From Aphelocoma coerulescens (Eukaryota > Chordata > Aves > Passeriformes > Corvidae), in assembly GCF_041296385.1 (NCBI RefSeq), contig NC_091022.1, positions 26,369,967 to 26,433,966 of the forward strand: DNA of 64,000 nt, written 5' to 3'. The notes under the pieces were generated by a model. That model was given only the letters and a program-made list of their open reading frames with translations. It ran no database searches and was not told where the DNA came from. Position 1 is the first letter of the stretch. Every line of letters starts with the position of its first letter. A program made the position numbers and the translations under genes. Shown here piece by piece: positions 50,042-64,000 of this stretch.

Positions 50042-51194
50042 AGAACTGCCTGAAGATTTTAAATTAAGAATATTTCTCTTAACTAAATATGTAAAATAAT
50101 TTAAAAATACAATTAACTGGTCAAAACATCAGCAATATGGGATGTTGTTGTGGAACATACAAATGGGAGGTTTTCACTCCCGGCAGCATAGTACACAGCT
50201 ATTAGAGCTTCCACTCTTGTCAAAGTAGGTTAGAGATTGTATAAACTATTTCCACAGTTCTTCACACTCAATCTTAACAAAAACCAGTTTCAAATGTCAG
50301 AACAGTTTCTGTTACAGTCTACAATTACAGTGGCAGTGCACAGCCATCTTTCCAAATGGTAGAGAACAAATCTTCTCTCTTCTCACTTTGGTCAAGAGCT
50401 TGGGATTGGATCAGACTATTATTTTCAAGTTAACTAATATTTTGTGTTGTATTAAAAAGATGTGATTTTACTCTCTTTAGTGGGATTTAATATTTACCTA
50501 CTTATTTGAAGCTATCATTTTAATGATTTCTAAAATTTCAAATATCCCAAACTCATTAAATGACATATTATAGTTAGAGCAAGTCAAGGTTTGGGGTTTT
50601 TTTTCAGTTCTGAAAAAAAGCCCAAATGTACACACCACTTCACATGTTAAATAATACAAGAAGGGATATTAGAAATGAAAAGGAAAATAATTACAGGGAT
50701 TACATTTCAGTTCCTAGGTAATCCAGTTACATAAGAAATTTGAGTTATACCTTCTCAAGATTTGAGATGGACTAATAATTATTTCTTCAAATAATAACTC
50801 TCATTTCTTTAAGTGCTGAAATATATTTATTCCAAATAATGTATTGAAGGGGCTTTTTTTCCTACCAAATAAAGTAAAATTGGTTAAATTAATCTGTTCT
50901 GTAACATGGCAGGCTTCTGCTCTGGGAGTGCATTACACTAGGTGGTTTCTTAACCTTAAATCTAATTAATCTTACATCTCATTCTTCCAAGCAGACTGAC
51001 TGCAGAGAAAGTTCATGGTGAGGTTGTTGCCACTAACTCAGTTTTCAATCAGACGAGGAGGAAACTGAGGCAGATCTTTCATCCTTTAATATAATGGAAT
51101 GTAAGAAATGTCATTTGTCCAAAAAGTTGATTTCTGATTTGGAAATGGATTTTTAGCTTTATTATACATCATTTTAGCTTTTTTTTTCAGGTTC

Positions 51195-51233
51195 GGGGGG
51201 GAGGAGGGATTGTTTGGTTTTGTTGGGTTGGGG
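51195..51233 (+). other. G-rich, possible G-quadruplex motif
   Basis: Guanine runs of 7, 3, 3 and 4 occur in 39 bases, with one long loop of about 16 bases, just after a T-run and CAG. It is weaker than the motif at 23884 because of the long loop. The surrounding T/G-rich strand (to about 51258) is strongly asymmetric. Confidence 0.6.
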
Positions 51234-54200
51234 ATTTTTCTTTATTTGGGTTTTTTATGAGGGAGCTAAGAGTATGCACTCTTTATTTGCAATTTGAGGG
51301 ACAAATGATGTCCAAAAAGTCACCTAGCTTTTCTTTGCATGTTAAAATCAGCCATAGAACTATAAAAGTGATTAAATGCTCTGCAGCATATACTTCCAAG
51401 TCTTTAGTATTTAACTGTGAGCAAGGATATAAAACAAAAAAAATCTTAAATCTGGAAAATATGGAAACATTCTGATTGAAGTATAAACATTCTGAGATAT
51501 CTTTTTAAAAAGCTTTCAGGCAATTTTAAACTATCTAATGTAATCTGAGGTTTAGGAAACTTAAAACATTTTAAACCTTGCTCAGTATTGACAAACACAC
51601 TTCCCTTTGTGATCAGTTTTAATATATTTTGTGAATTTTTTTAATACTCTAAAAGCAGATGTGAAAAACTCACTGTTTTTATTCTTTTTATTCCTCTCTG
51701 TAAGGTACTCATAACAATGAAAACTATTTCATTAAAAAAAAAAAAATCCCTAAGGAAACTTACAGAAATTCACATCCTGAATTCTGTATTAGAAATGTTT
51801 CTGAAAGATAATTTGATACTTGGATTTTTGGGTTTAAGCAATCTAAGTGTGCTTGGATTCACCTCAAGAAGCTATCACACAGGTCTGAGCCTGCAAAAAC
51901 TCCCTAAGAGAATCTTCAAACAGCAAGACTTAGATGCAGGAACACAAAGTTACCTCCAGTGTAATTATTCCCCATGCAAGGGATAACCCACATGTCAATG
52001 AAGAGGAAAAGGTAAAGGTTCAGTCACAGGTGACATTACAGAGCAGAGCACTTCAGGGAGACAGGGAAGCTCAGTGAGAGCTGTCACCCAGCAGTGTACA
52101 GCCGCCTTTCAAAAATTCAGATTAGAGCAAATGGCCTCAAAATCACTCATAAAACCAGGACAGCAGAATGAACATTAAGTGCTGCAAAGTTAAGGGAATG
52201 AAAAAAGCTTCCAACTCCCTCCAAGCTGAGTTTTCATTTGTGACCACTGAGTAAAAACCATTTTCTAGAGCAGCAATGATGAGATGTTGAATATGAATTA
52301 TATATCTAATGACACAAGCTCACTCAGGATCAGTTGCATATCTTCCAGCAACAGCAGTTTTCCAAGTTGTTGTGATTTCTATTGAACATGTCACACGCCT
52401 GTGCCTCATGGCATAAAACAACTATTTTTAAAAGTGTTCTCTGTGGTTCAGTAATGGCCTCATGATCAGCACAGCCACAGGTGTCAGAAACGCAAACACA
52501 GGGCTATTTCCCACCCCATAGGGATCTTAGGTAGCAAGGACAGTACCTGGATCACAAGATTCATGTGAACAAGGTGTATCAGCCAGAAAAGTTAACCATA
52601 AAAAGCAGTTAATAGCACATTAAACCATTTATTCACTAGCAAATACCCTTATAAATATTATGTCAATATTATTTGGGTTGTGTCCACTTGACCACTAAGG
52701 GAGGCCTGACCACAGCCACAGTAAGAAGCAGCAGCACAGACTGTGTTAGGTTCTACTTAAGGAAAGCCATGGAATATCAGTGTAGGGAACAGACTGTCCT
52801 GGAATTGTCCAGGCAAGTCACACCTCTGATGGACTTGCACCAGAATTTGGTCTGCAAATGTTACAAGAACTTTAGGGCAATGATCCCAATAACCATCTCT
52901 TGGCAGAACAATGCCTTTATTACAGCTCAAATATGCATTTAAACTGAATTTCAATGAAATTTGGAGAACAATTGTGAAGGAAAATAATCAGATTAATTGA
53001 AATTAAATCTGGCCATCTCATAGAGAAACATTTGACCTAATAAGAACTTATATTAATGCAAATCATTGAAAAGAGGTGCAGTTTGGACTCGTGTTCCTCC
53101 TCTCCAACTGAGCCATTTGCTTTGCTTCATCACTGCAAGTTGTGAGAGACACAGGCTGGAGACAAACCCAGCTCATAAGCAGGCCTAAGTGCTTTCTCCC
53201 TAAACAGACTGCAAGAAATGACTAAAAACTGCAAAAATCATTAGCCTGAGGCAATACAATGTGTCAATAAAGCTGCCAAATATCATCAGCGCAGCTGCAC
53301 TCCAAATCCTTAGTTTAATCATTCTGCAGTCTTATGTCAAACATGTCTTGCCACCTATTATTCAAAATACAAACACAAAACAAAGGAAACCCTCCAGTGT
53401 TTTTTATAGCTTTTCTTAATCTTAGCAAGGCTCGTTGTATCAGCCACATGGCAAGAAGCTGAAATGATGTTGTGGGACTTAGAAATGTTATTTCTCAGAA
53501 GGAAAAGTTTGAAAAAAATTAACTGTTTACTATTCCTGCCAATAAATGTATTCCTGACAGTTGCAATTCTATTACTGTACTTTGTCTTCTAAGAATAAGA
53601 AAATACAATGTTGTAGAATAAAGCAATCATGCAAAAGAGTGTGAAAATAGAAAATATAGGGGAACAAATTATTTGAGTAAAAAACCTCTTCCTTGGGTAG
53701 TTCTGTGGATTGCAGAGTTTTGTACAACCGTTTGCAACCGAATTGCATTTATTCCAGGAAAAAAAAAGTCTGCTGTGTTTGAAAGAAATCATTCTCTTCA
53801 CTTACAGAAACAAACTTGTGACATCAAGTGCTGAAAGTCACAAAGGTCAAAAAATGGTCCTTGCCTGTGCCTTTGTGCTGAAGGACAGTTGCTATCCCAT
53901 TGTTTGAATTTCCTTTCTTTTATAAGGCATACTTCAAAACACATTCTGCTGCAGGATCATCATTATTAATTAAATTAAAATACCATTTTCAATTAAAGAA
54001 TAAAGTACACAACATAATGCAGTTTCTCCGAGATATTTATTCCATCTATTCATTTACTTCCTAATTTACAGTTTGGTCTTCTCTAATACAAATAGAAGTC
54101 ATTAGTGCAAATTACTGATGTTCTTATTAAAAGTTTAATAAGAGAAGTGCTCTAAGAGTGTGACTCTTAGTCATTCATCTCTGTGCTCATCTTGCAATAG

Positions 54201-57200
54201 TTGGATGATATTTTAGAACCCAAAACAGAATAGGACACTATAGTCTTTACACTCCTTTTTACGTACTAATACTGTCATTAATTAATATGAATAAAGAACT
54301 CTAGGTCCTGCATGATGAAGAACCTGTCTAAAAATAATTTCTTTACTTAACCTTTAATTATTTATGGCTGTTGTATTTTAAAAGAAAATTAAAAGTACTC
54401 TTTATTACTAAAGTGGTTATAAAACCCTATTAACAAAGGAAGCACCATGGCTGTCCAGCCCTCAGGAACAAGTGCAAATTTCACCAGCAGTGATTGTGTC
54501 ATTTCTTGAGAGGACCTAAAGCACCTGTCTGAAGGGAGTTAATAGAGGAGAGGAGGAGTATGAAACAAGCACAGGGAACAGCATGAAAGAAGGTGGGCAG
54601 CTGTGTGGAAACACATAAAGGAAGCTGTTTAAAAAAGGTTCTGCGGGAATTTATAGAGTGAGTAGGAATATGCAATAAAAAGCACCCTGTCCTCGTGATA
54701 CAATGAAAGATACATATTATTTATTGAATTTACATTATGCTTTTATAATTTTACATTATTCTCAAACTGACCCTTTTAGAATGCAGCTTTAGTAGCAATC
54801 TCTATAACAGGGGACTCTCAGAACTAAGATGCAGACCACTAGAAGAAAAAAATGAAGTATGAAACAATAGCTTTTGCATAATAGTCCTCAGAAATCAACA
54901 TTATAGATATATAGGCTATTGTATAATCCTATTTTCCCAGTAGAAAAGTCCCAATGGTAGACACTTAGAAGTCCATTATGTGAAATTTCCAGGGACCCTT
55001 TCTCCAGAATTCTCCTTTCTTTTGTACAATACAGCCTATACACCCTCTCACCCTACTTTTGAACCACCTAAATTTAGCAAGAACCAGTGTTTCCCCTGCT
55101 CAGCCTGACCTCCCTCCCTGCTGTGGCAGGGCACTGGCTCCTCACAGGCACACCTCCCTCCCTTTCTGGAACACCAGCCACAACTTGCAACCAAATGAGA
55201 GGAACCAGAACCCTTCAAAAGTCAGCAGCAGCTTTCAGTTCTAAGTTGCTTATAGGAGGTCATTTTGAGTAAATCCCATCTACTTTGCACATCCAGGCAG
55301 GCAGAAACAACTGTGATTTTGGCACTTATGAACTCCTCAATTCTTCCCTTGCTCATTTGTAACTCCTATTTCTACATGTGCATTCGGTCTGTTATTCCAA
55401 AAAATTAACTGCAATCTAAATATCTTCTACCCTCACAAAATCTTTATGGATTTCTGTTAATGCTTTCAGTATAAAATGGAAATCACTTTGGAGCAGAAAA
55501 CAAGCATATCTCATTTCACCTTGCAGAAATGAGTGTAAGAAGCAGAAATTTAGAGTTGAGTCCTTCTTTATTGACTAACTATTCCTCCCTAGTTTATTAC
55601 CCGTGACGCATAATAAAGATCTTTTTTTTAATGTTCTTTCTCTTAGTGACTAAAATTAAGTGAAAACAAAGGTAGAAGTATGTTCCAACTGTCCTAAGAC
55701 AGTGTCTAAAGAAGTCCATTTCTGTTTGCCTTCTCCCTCTTGTTTTGTCACTCATCTATTAATTAATTATCTTTTGCACAAGGTTAAAATTAGTATTGGA
55801 CAGAAAGTGACAGGAATTCAGCCTCTGTTCTAAAAATTCCTGTCATGTGCTGGAGCTGTACTTACAAATATTGTACCGAGAATTTGAAATATGTGCATGA
55901 TAACATGAGTTGTGAAACACTTATTTGACTTCAATAATGCCTTACTTGCAACATAAATTACTACTTCAAAACTGCCATGTTAGCCTACTTAACTTTAGGG
56001 TGTCAGCATTTATAAAATATGGATGCTGAGCCTGTACATTCAAATACAACAGGAAATTAATATGTATGCTGCAACCACTTGCACTTAGAGACACATATCC
56101 TGGAGTAATAGATATATTATATTTCCAATTTAAAAGAAAAAAAATTGATCAGATTTCAAGTATCCTGAAGAAGCCCTTCATTGTTTCCTTTTTTTAGCAT
56201 GAATCAATAAAATAAGCATTAAAGTCTCTGACTGAGGAAAATAAAACAAACTCCTACCATTTAGAGACATGAAATTTAATATTGAAGACAGTGACAGGAA
56301 CAAATATGCAGCGGTATGAAATGAATATCTTAAAAAATAAACTACATCAAAATGGTTCTTCCTAATCTCAGACAGTTGATGTTTTATTATTAAATAAATT
56401 ATTTTTTAACAAAGCTCAATGTTCTCTAAATTCTGTAACTTGGGCATTTCTCTTCTAATACTTGTCAATTCATATTCCAACTTCCATATCAGAGTGTGGC
56501 CTCCAAGCATATGAAAGCTTCTATTTTGAGTAAGTTCTTTGTATCACCTATCAAAAACTCTTTTCTCTACTCAGGCAAAAATCACCCCAGCACAGAGGAC
56601 CAGAGTAAAACACAGCTCTTAAATAGACGGGTTATGGTGCACCAGCAGCACAGGCAGTTTTGGTTTTGTCCAGAGAGATTCAAATACACTTTGAAGCCCA
56701 TTATGGTTCTGAAAGTATCCATAGGAATAAGTAATTTCCTTCTATCAGCAGAAGCAGTCTTTGTGCAGCACAGTTCTCACACAGGCAAAGATCCCATGAA
56801 GTTATGCAGTTAAATTAGAACCATTTTAGTTAATGTTTTTGAGGTAAATTTTTTATAGAATACAACCCAAAACTTAATCCAGTGAGAGCTCTGAAGACCT
56901 AAGGAATCTAAGGCAACTATTTTTCAGTCTACAAGAGCACCTGACAAGTTTTCTGCTTCCATTTGAACAAGTTGTACTTGGGGTTTTTATACTTTTAGCA
57001 ATTTGCACCCATATATCCTTTAGGCCTACTGTATTATCACGCTTATCAAACTTGCCAGAGTTATACACATATTAATTTCTTTTGCGTTGTTATCTTGCTA
57101 GCCAAATTTTGGCCTGCTGCCTTCCATAAAAATCATATGTATATATGCAGAATTATCTGTATTTCATTATGGTTATTCATAAAAGACACAGGAAGGAATG

Positions 57201-60200
57201 AAAATTATTTTCAGAAGTCCACTTATGAGTTTTGGTGTACAGAGAACCAGAATTTCTTTGTTTACAGACTGTATGAAAAGTCCAAAATCCAGAGGAAAGT
57301 TCACTTTCTGTGTTCTACCTATGATTATCTTAGATTTTCTGGCAGATAATCAGGCACAGCTCAGTGCTGGAACATCTCCCAGTAATCCAAACACAGCAGA
57401 AATGGTCACGTAGAAATTTAAGCCTATGCTGCACAGAGTTTTCAGTCTAGAAGAGTTTCTGTATGAACCAGATGGAATAATTAAAATAATATTCTAAAGC
57501 CCATTTTACTTTACAAATTCAATGCCACAGAAGTGTGGATCAGTTGTTAGGCATTGTCTTCCCTCCCTTTGTGGCACCAAGCACACAAATCAGTTCATAT
57601 CCAACCCATTTATTTGCTCAGGTGATTAAACTAGATTTAAATAACCTCCATTACAGTTTCTATTTTCCTGTCTTTTTTGATGGGAGAATATCTCCTTTGA
57701 TGTTGCCTCAGAATAAAATATGCTTGCTGGGGAAGGGATTCTCAGCTTTAAATGACAGCTGTCATATTCTGTTATGGAAGTGCAATTCTATTTAATGGAC
57801 TTGATTGCACAATTTGCTGCACCTACCTCACATTGTGTGGGCTCGCAGGAGCGTGTCTGAGTAGAACTGCAGGATCAATGCCAAAATAAAACAGAAACAT
57901 GCAGAGGGGGAAGTGGGGGGAAAGAACTGCCAGAAAAAGCACTCGCACATCGTGTCATAAAAACCAGGCTGGGCTAATTTCAATCACAGCTTCAGAAGGT
58001 GACTCCTCAGGTGTGCTCAAAGAGAGTTCAGCATCTTCTTATTGTGAGCAGGAGATGAAACTGTGAGCACTGAAAAGCATCCCCTTCCCAATGCAGTTCT
58101 GACAATCAGCATTCTGCTTGGGCTCTTGTCAAGAATACACAAAGTGACTCAGAGAGCTTGTGCAGCACTGAACTGCAGGATTTGACTCATTCATGATCTC
58201 CAAAATCATTTTAAGAAAGGCACTGTTTAAAATAAAATTCTGTTCTATTAGAAGTGTACTATAATACATGTCCAGCACTTAATATGGGATAGACGTGTCT
58301 TTTTTTCCTTTAAAAAAATGGTTTCTTTCAGAGAACGGAGATAAAGGACTAGTGTTTCGAGCCCTGAGAGTGCAACATGCCAGCAGTAATGAGAAGTCAG
58401 TGATTATACCTGAGATAATTTAATAAATTCAACTTTTTTCCAGTGAGAATATGAATTGCCACCTACTGATATTTAAATTTTCTATGGCAAAATCTAGGAA
58501 TGCAACTCTGCTGCTGTGATTTTTCCCCACACATTCCTCCCCCGCTCCCTCAATGAATTCCACATCTGACTGAAACCTGCCCCCTGCCCTGGGCTAACAG
58601 ACTGGATCAATACTCTCTTAAGACAGGTATAAACACAAAAGAAAGGAGGAGTCACGAGGGGGCAAGTTAAGAGTTAGGGCTAAAATTCCTGTTCAGCTTC
58701 CTCTGCAGGCTGACTCCCTAAACCAACCTTTGGGAAACACAGAGTTGCTGCAGCAATCCTTTTCCCACTGTAATTGTGAATATTTTAGAAAAACAAATAC
58801 ATTCAGGAGTGGCCAGTGTCAATTACAGTTTCCATCCAAACCATAAAAAACCCACCAAAAATGCCAATTCAATTTCATTATGGGACCATCTTCTCCTCTT
58901 CCTTGAAAACTCAAGGGCCCGACAATGAATTAAGATTTATAGAAAAATCCTTTCACTACTTAAATGGAATTATGATTTTGCCATTAACGCAGAGTCAAGA
59001 TGTTCACTCTGTGTATGAAGATAACTTTATTGCAGGGATTGCATGGGTAAGTAATATTATAAACTGTAATTCTATAGCAATTTCCTAATGGTCTGCAAGG
59101 AGCAAAAGACACGATGAATTTAACGCTGTCCAAAAAGAAGACTGATCACTGTCAGGACAGAAATAAATGATGCTGAGGCCAAAGCACAGCAGACTCAATG
59201 ATAAAAGACTGGTGAAAACGTACTTTCCTGCACTTTCTTTACTCTGCAACAAATACTGAATTTATTTCCTTTCTTGTCCATTTCTCTTCAGTAAGCTGGC
59301 TGCAGCAAACAAAATTAACAATTGACTCTTATAAATCTTGTAAATGCAGATTTAGAGATAGCAGAACACATGACAGGCATTTGTTATCTTGGATGGAGTT
59401 TCTGGAAAGCACTCTATTTTCCTGTAGCAGAGAAAACCGTAAGGAAATTCAGGGCTGAAATCAGTGCTGAATGTCAGAGAGGACACTGCTGAAAAAACAC
59501 AGTACAATCCATGATGGCCAGGCAATCTGAGACCAGTTTGGGAATCTGTACAGTTTTGCTTAGATCTGTCTGAACGATTCAGACATTTTGTGCTTTAGTG
59601 TTCAATGATAGCGACTTTGGATAAATACTTTTTTAAGCTGTTACTCTTAAAAAACTTATGACCAGTAGACTAAAGAGATGCTGGAGTGTCTGCCACTGGT
59701 TGCTGCTTTTAATAAATGTGACAGTACTGGGGGGAAAAAATATAAGTTCTTACAGTCTTGGAAGACCATAACAATATTAATAAGGGGCAAGGCAAATTAC
59801 CCCAGTTCACCCAATCAGTTCTGAGTAGATTAGAAGAAAAAGCTGGCAGAGGATTCAACTGATAAAGAATTAAAGGAGAAAACATAAACAAATGCCAGTC
59901 AAAATGATTTTATGGAAAATGGGACTTGTAGAAAGTTATTTTATTATTTTAAAGTGAGGTTGATCATGTCAATCTCACATGTTATAAAGTTTTTAAAACT
60001 ATTTCAATCCATACTGAATGCAAGTAATTTACAGATTAGCGTTGCAGAGTATCAGCAAAGCATATATTACATGTATCAGGAACCAGCTAACCTGGTAGTG
60101 ATTCCCCACTGGAAACTACTCTGCAAAAGTCATCAGCTGTTTTAGAAAAGCATTGGAGGGAATAATGTGCAACCTGATGGGGAACATGTTCATCTGAATG

Positions 60201-63200
60201 TAAGAATTCAGCCTGCTAATAAAAGCTGCAAGCAAATAATGCAGAGGACGGGCAGCTACAGAAGTGAACTGCAACACCTATTTTGCCTTATATACATATA
60301 TTAAATTGCAATTTATTTTTTTTTTAGACCTGTAAAAAAATTCATAAGGAACAAAATTTTTTGTTATGTATAATATCAGAAACAGGAGATGTAGGAAATG
60401 CCAAGGTCCTACTGGATAAGTAATTAGACATCAGAACTGCACAGAGTGCCTCAAAGGGGCAAATGTGACTCTTGAATGACTAAACAAGAAAATAAAGAAT
60501 AAAAGAAAAACTACAACATTAATTCTACTCAAGACACAGAAAAGCCTGACATTTTGGGATGTACATAATTCTAGTGTTCCTGTTTTAAAGTGGTTGTTAA
60601 AAAGTGAATTCCCAAAGTGATTTGAAAGTACCTTACAGCAAAACTGTTGGAGCTCAGTGCTTTTAATTAATTAAAAAAAAAAGAAGTCTAAACACAAACA
60701 CAAGCATAGTCCAAGAAGTTACCACACTGTTACAGTGTCATTTCACAGAGCATGAATTACAGTACATTAGCTCTGTATACAAACAGTTTTAAATTATACT
60801 CTGGCCTTTATCCAAGGTAGCTTCTTGCACTACAGAACCAGCACAAGGTACCTGTTTCACACACAGCTCTCAAGGAGTTGGTGGTGCTGTATGATGAAAT
60901 TTCACACACAACTTTGCCAGTGCAGGCAAGGGCAGGGAAGTGACTGAAATACAGTATGTTAAACCTTTCCAAAGAACATTAAATACTTTGTTCTAAGTGA
61001 TTTTTAGACATGTAACCAGCCAGACAGTTCTTAAGAACCTGTACTGTTAATTTTTAATTTAAAAAGCAAAGGTTGGAAGATATTACTGAATTTAGTAATT
61101 ATTTTCTCCATTCATTGAGATCTTTGAATGAAGAGCAGATACATTTTCAAGAGATACCTTTTGATTAAATGCAGTTTATCATTAACAGATAAAATGCAAG
61201 ATTGATGTCATGTAAGAAGGCAGATGAATTACATTTTTCTGAAAAGCTTTAATTGTAACTACACTGTATAGCCAAGTTACTGATTGCATTTCAAAAGTTT
61301 AAGAGACTAAAAGTACAAAGGATAGCCAGATCAGTACCACAGCTTATGAAAGATACTGCAAAAGTGAATTTGGAGATCTCAGGTCAGTTCACAGACAAAA
61401 GCTGGTTCAAACTGATCATTATGCTAATTTAATTTATTTATTTCATGATAAGACATTACCGTTTATATTAGCATATTCTTCAAATACCTCAGAGAAATAT
61501 TACAGCAAATCGAAGTATTTAAGGGCAATGATGAGCACATGAAATTAGGAATAGAGAAAAAAAAAAACTATATAAAGAGAATTAAAATCAAGCACATTTT
61601 TACATTATGCATCATACAAATTAGTCACTAATTATGAAAATGTTCTTCAGCTTCACAAGTGGTATTGCCTGTACTATTTTATCCTTTGCTATGCATCTTT
61701 GTGAAGCACTTTTTTTATATCTTCTTTCTATTAGGCTGTCAGCAGTAATCAATGTTAATACACTCGATTACACACAGCAATTTAAGAAATAATCAGTTTT
61801 AAACACTACAGTGTTGCCATACTCCTGGTGGCCTGTAGTATTAGGTCTTCACTGTGTAGCACATATTCAATGCAGAGTTTAAAATGGTGTGAGACATTCA
61901 CTTACAAGCTCTAAACTTATTTTTCTAAGTCAAGTAAGTATTCTCCTCTCTCAGACAACTTCCTTGCTTGAGTGTTTCAGGTGAGAATGTAAGAGTGAAA
62001 ACTTCTGGTGCTGCTAGCAGCAATAAAGTCAATGATGTTTTCTCAAGAAGATTCCTTTTCTCTAAAGATTCCGTTTTGTTACATAATAGATAAATTATCA
62101 TTATGCATTGTTCACAAGGCAGATATATTGCATTTATTTAATTCAGATACGCTTCTTTAATAGCTTTCAACTAAATTTTGGAGTATTGTTAAAAGTTACA
62201 AGCAGAGCACTTTCAAATTAGAATTTTTGTCCTATAACAGTGATATAGTTATTATTTCATCATCTTTATTACAGAATAAAACAGAAAGCAATTTTCTGAG
62301 AGCACCTAAGCTCATAAACAAGTTATGAGCTTTTGAAAACAGGAGTCTACATTGTTGAGCAATTTTGAAAGTTTTTCTATCATTTTACTCACCTATCCCA
62401 GCTTAGTAAAGATGATAAATAATTCCAAACATTTGGCTCCTCGGAACATTGTAAACCACTGCATCTAAGTCTAAACACGACAGCAGGAGCCCACAAGATC
62501 CTACTTATATAAAAGTACAGCTACACATAACACTTTTCTCTACCAGAAATTTCAAACACACTGAAAGCAACTCAAAGGGGAGATTCTCACAGGTGTTCCC
62601 TATTTATTTCAGCTTTTCGGTTGGAGAGTTGTGGAATGGTTGAATAGTCTCAGCTGCAACTGGAGAAAATAGGAGCTATACATCAAATGAAGTATTGTAT
62701 ACTGGTGAGTACGCACAAAAATCAAGTCTCACATGTTTCAAACTGGGCACGTACAATATGCCTGACATTTGTCTGTGCTTGAGAGCAGAAATAGTCTCTC
62801 CTCAACAAACACGCATTAAGGTGGCAATTTATTTCACATTGTAAGACACTCCAATCTCACCACAATGAGTGCTATAGAAAAGCCCATGAGGAAGTTAATT
62901 ATTCTGCCTTCAGCACAGCATTTAAATAGCGTATAGTAAACAGCCTATACTGCAGCCTGGGACCACACACTGAACACGATAAAACAAAATACTGGATCAC
63001 TGCTCATTAAATTCTTATCTCTTATGTGAAAGCAATGTGAGATTACATATTTAAAGATTGCAGAGCAGTGCATGCTCACAAGGCAGGCTGCTTGGGCAGC
63101 CCACAGCACAGCAACCCTCCAGCTCCACAGCAGTCCAGAATCAATCCTCACACTTTTCAGAGGTGCAGTCTGTATCCAGTGCTTGTCCTACCTCCATTTT

Positions 63201-64000
63201 GCATATCTTTTCCTTTTATCAATTATGGGCTTTTAATCATGATCTTAAAGGGAGTCACCATTAACAAGACGGAATATTCTCTTATCTCTGCAAGATTTCC
63301 CATCATCCCCAAGCCCTCACAGTCTCAAAAGCACAACTAACCCTTCACACTAAAACTGTGAAAGCAGAATACTCCACATTTTTATCATCTGCCTTCCCCA
63401 CCCTTTATGTGTATCATCTGATTGCAAATCCCTATTCTCCCAGTCTTGTTATGACTTTCAAACAATCATCTCTCAAAAAAACCTGTTTAACCTTTTCCTC
63501 TCTGGTGGGAAAAACAGTATCCCATCATACAGTTAAATTAAAACTGCAGGCAGCCTAACTTATACATGTGAGATATTGAAAGTTTAGCATTCTTTTTTTA
63601 GTAGGTATGGTGGGTTTAAAGCATAGAAAAGATGGTAGTGTTTTAAAATGTGATGCATTTCACAGCATCTCAGCACAACAGGAAGTTTCCTCCTTTGCAC
63701 TCCCACTATGTTTCAAAGAAATAACTTTGCTTTAAATTTTTCGCCAGCATTTTACAATGTGAAGAGTAACTCTTGACTACCATAAGCCATCTTCTGCTGG
63801 CTTTCAGAGTATACCCACACAGTAAAAAAGGATGGCAAATATAGTGTTATAGATTTCCATGTTTATTGTCTTTCAGTGATGTCCATATCTAATTGTTCAA
63901 ATTACTATTAAAGTGATAATTAGTCTCACTGCTAGCCAGGCAAACACAGCCTTGTGTTTGAATGACAAGCTGGGCTCTTCCTGGCTGCATTTGAAACAGC
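51234..64000. other. Long non-coding stretch to the window end
   Basis: No gene can be supported in these 12.8 kb. The longest frame is 105 codons (56496-56813). Two frames touch good donor-like sites (GTAAGTTC near 56529, GTAAGTAA near 59047) but lack coding evidence and are discussed among the rejected items. About 61400-62200 is AT-rich with homeodomain/POU-like words (ATGCTAAT, TTTAATAG). No CpG cluster, LTR or CR1 copy was recognised. Confidence 0.6.

Larger units (their letters stand above)
36353..51194. other. Long non-coding stretch
   Basis: These 14.8 kb contain only short open frames (147 codons at most, 42978-43421, with an A16 run inside it) and no convincing exon. On the minus strand a splice-like pair (acceptor near 38320, donor near 38267) would bound a ~50-base segment open in one frame only, which is not enough for a call. 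A-runs occur at 36945-36960 and 43066-43081. The stretch around 40240-40620 looks like slowly evolving non-coding DNA, which is only an impression. Inverted and tandem repeats are listed separately. Confidence 0.6.

Noticed and set aside
56493..56529. Possible 37-base micro-exon (ATATCAG acceptor, TTTTGA/GTAAGTTC donor)
   Set aside because: Acceptor/donor pairs this close occur by chance many times in 64 kb. There is no coding evidence.
58804..59046. Possible exon ending at a strong GTAAGTAA donor
   Set aside because: The frame is open, but the upstream acceptor is poor (A-rich before CAG) and the peptide has no recognisable features. A conservation check could revive it.
1..64000. CRISPR arrays, tRNA/rRNA genes, operons, phage or toxin-antitoxin systems
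   Set aside because: Nothing fits. The only regular arrays are simple tandem repeats without spacers, no tRNA T-loop motif was noticed, and the composition is vertebrate nuclear DNA.

Overview
This 64 kb window looks like AT-rich vertebrate nuclear DNA, most likely from a bird and probably a songbird. There are no closely packed reading frames, Shine-Dalgarno sites or operons. No open frame outside a simple repeat exceeds about 160 codons, and the open frames present are about what chance allows in this composition. The bird assignment rests on remembered repeat families, not on a search: a CR1 LINE fragment (about 36225-36352), an ERVL-type solo LTR of a kind familiar from songbirds (about 6674-7255) and a second, shorter LTR-like block (about 33467-33717). 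Older amniote repeats (a MIR/CORE-SINE-like piece at 35941-36035 and weaker traces at 664-745 and 27380-27445) fit an amniote genome.

Layout. 1-6.6 kb is non-coding, with an old CR1-like trace and a striking perfect 12-bp purine array (26 copies, 2249-2560). 6.7-7.3 kb is the ERVL-type LTR. 7.3-15.6 kb is featureless apart from small hairpins and A-tracts. 15593-15746 holds the best gene-like signal: a pyrimidine-tract acceptor, an exon body with several CpGs, an ATG with 25 codons and a GTAAGA donor, which could be the first coding exon of a plus-strand gene whose other exons I cannot find. 15.7-24 kb is intron-like or intergenic, with a weak CpG-bearing patch (about 22995-23545) and a strong G-quadruplex motif (23884-23913). 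24.3-24.8 kb has an exact 44-bp tandem duplication and an AT-palindromic tract. 24.8-36.4 kb carries microsatellites, the second LTR-like block, the MIR-like piece and the CR1 fragment. 36.4-64 kb is mostly unique AT-rich sequence with a few perfect inverted repeats, a 21-bp tandem repeat, a second G-rich motif and some stretches that could be conserved non-coding elements.

No set of genes working together can be shown. The simplest reading is a gene desert or the inside of one very long gene, with the 15.6 kb exon as its only visible coding piece. I found no CRISPR array, tRNA, rRNA, operon, phage or defence-type system, and no evidence of a new biological system. The items worth checking are the candidate exon, the homogeneous 12-mer array, the two LTR-like blocks, the CpG patch and the hairpins.
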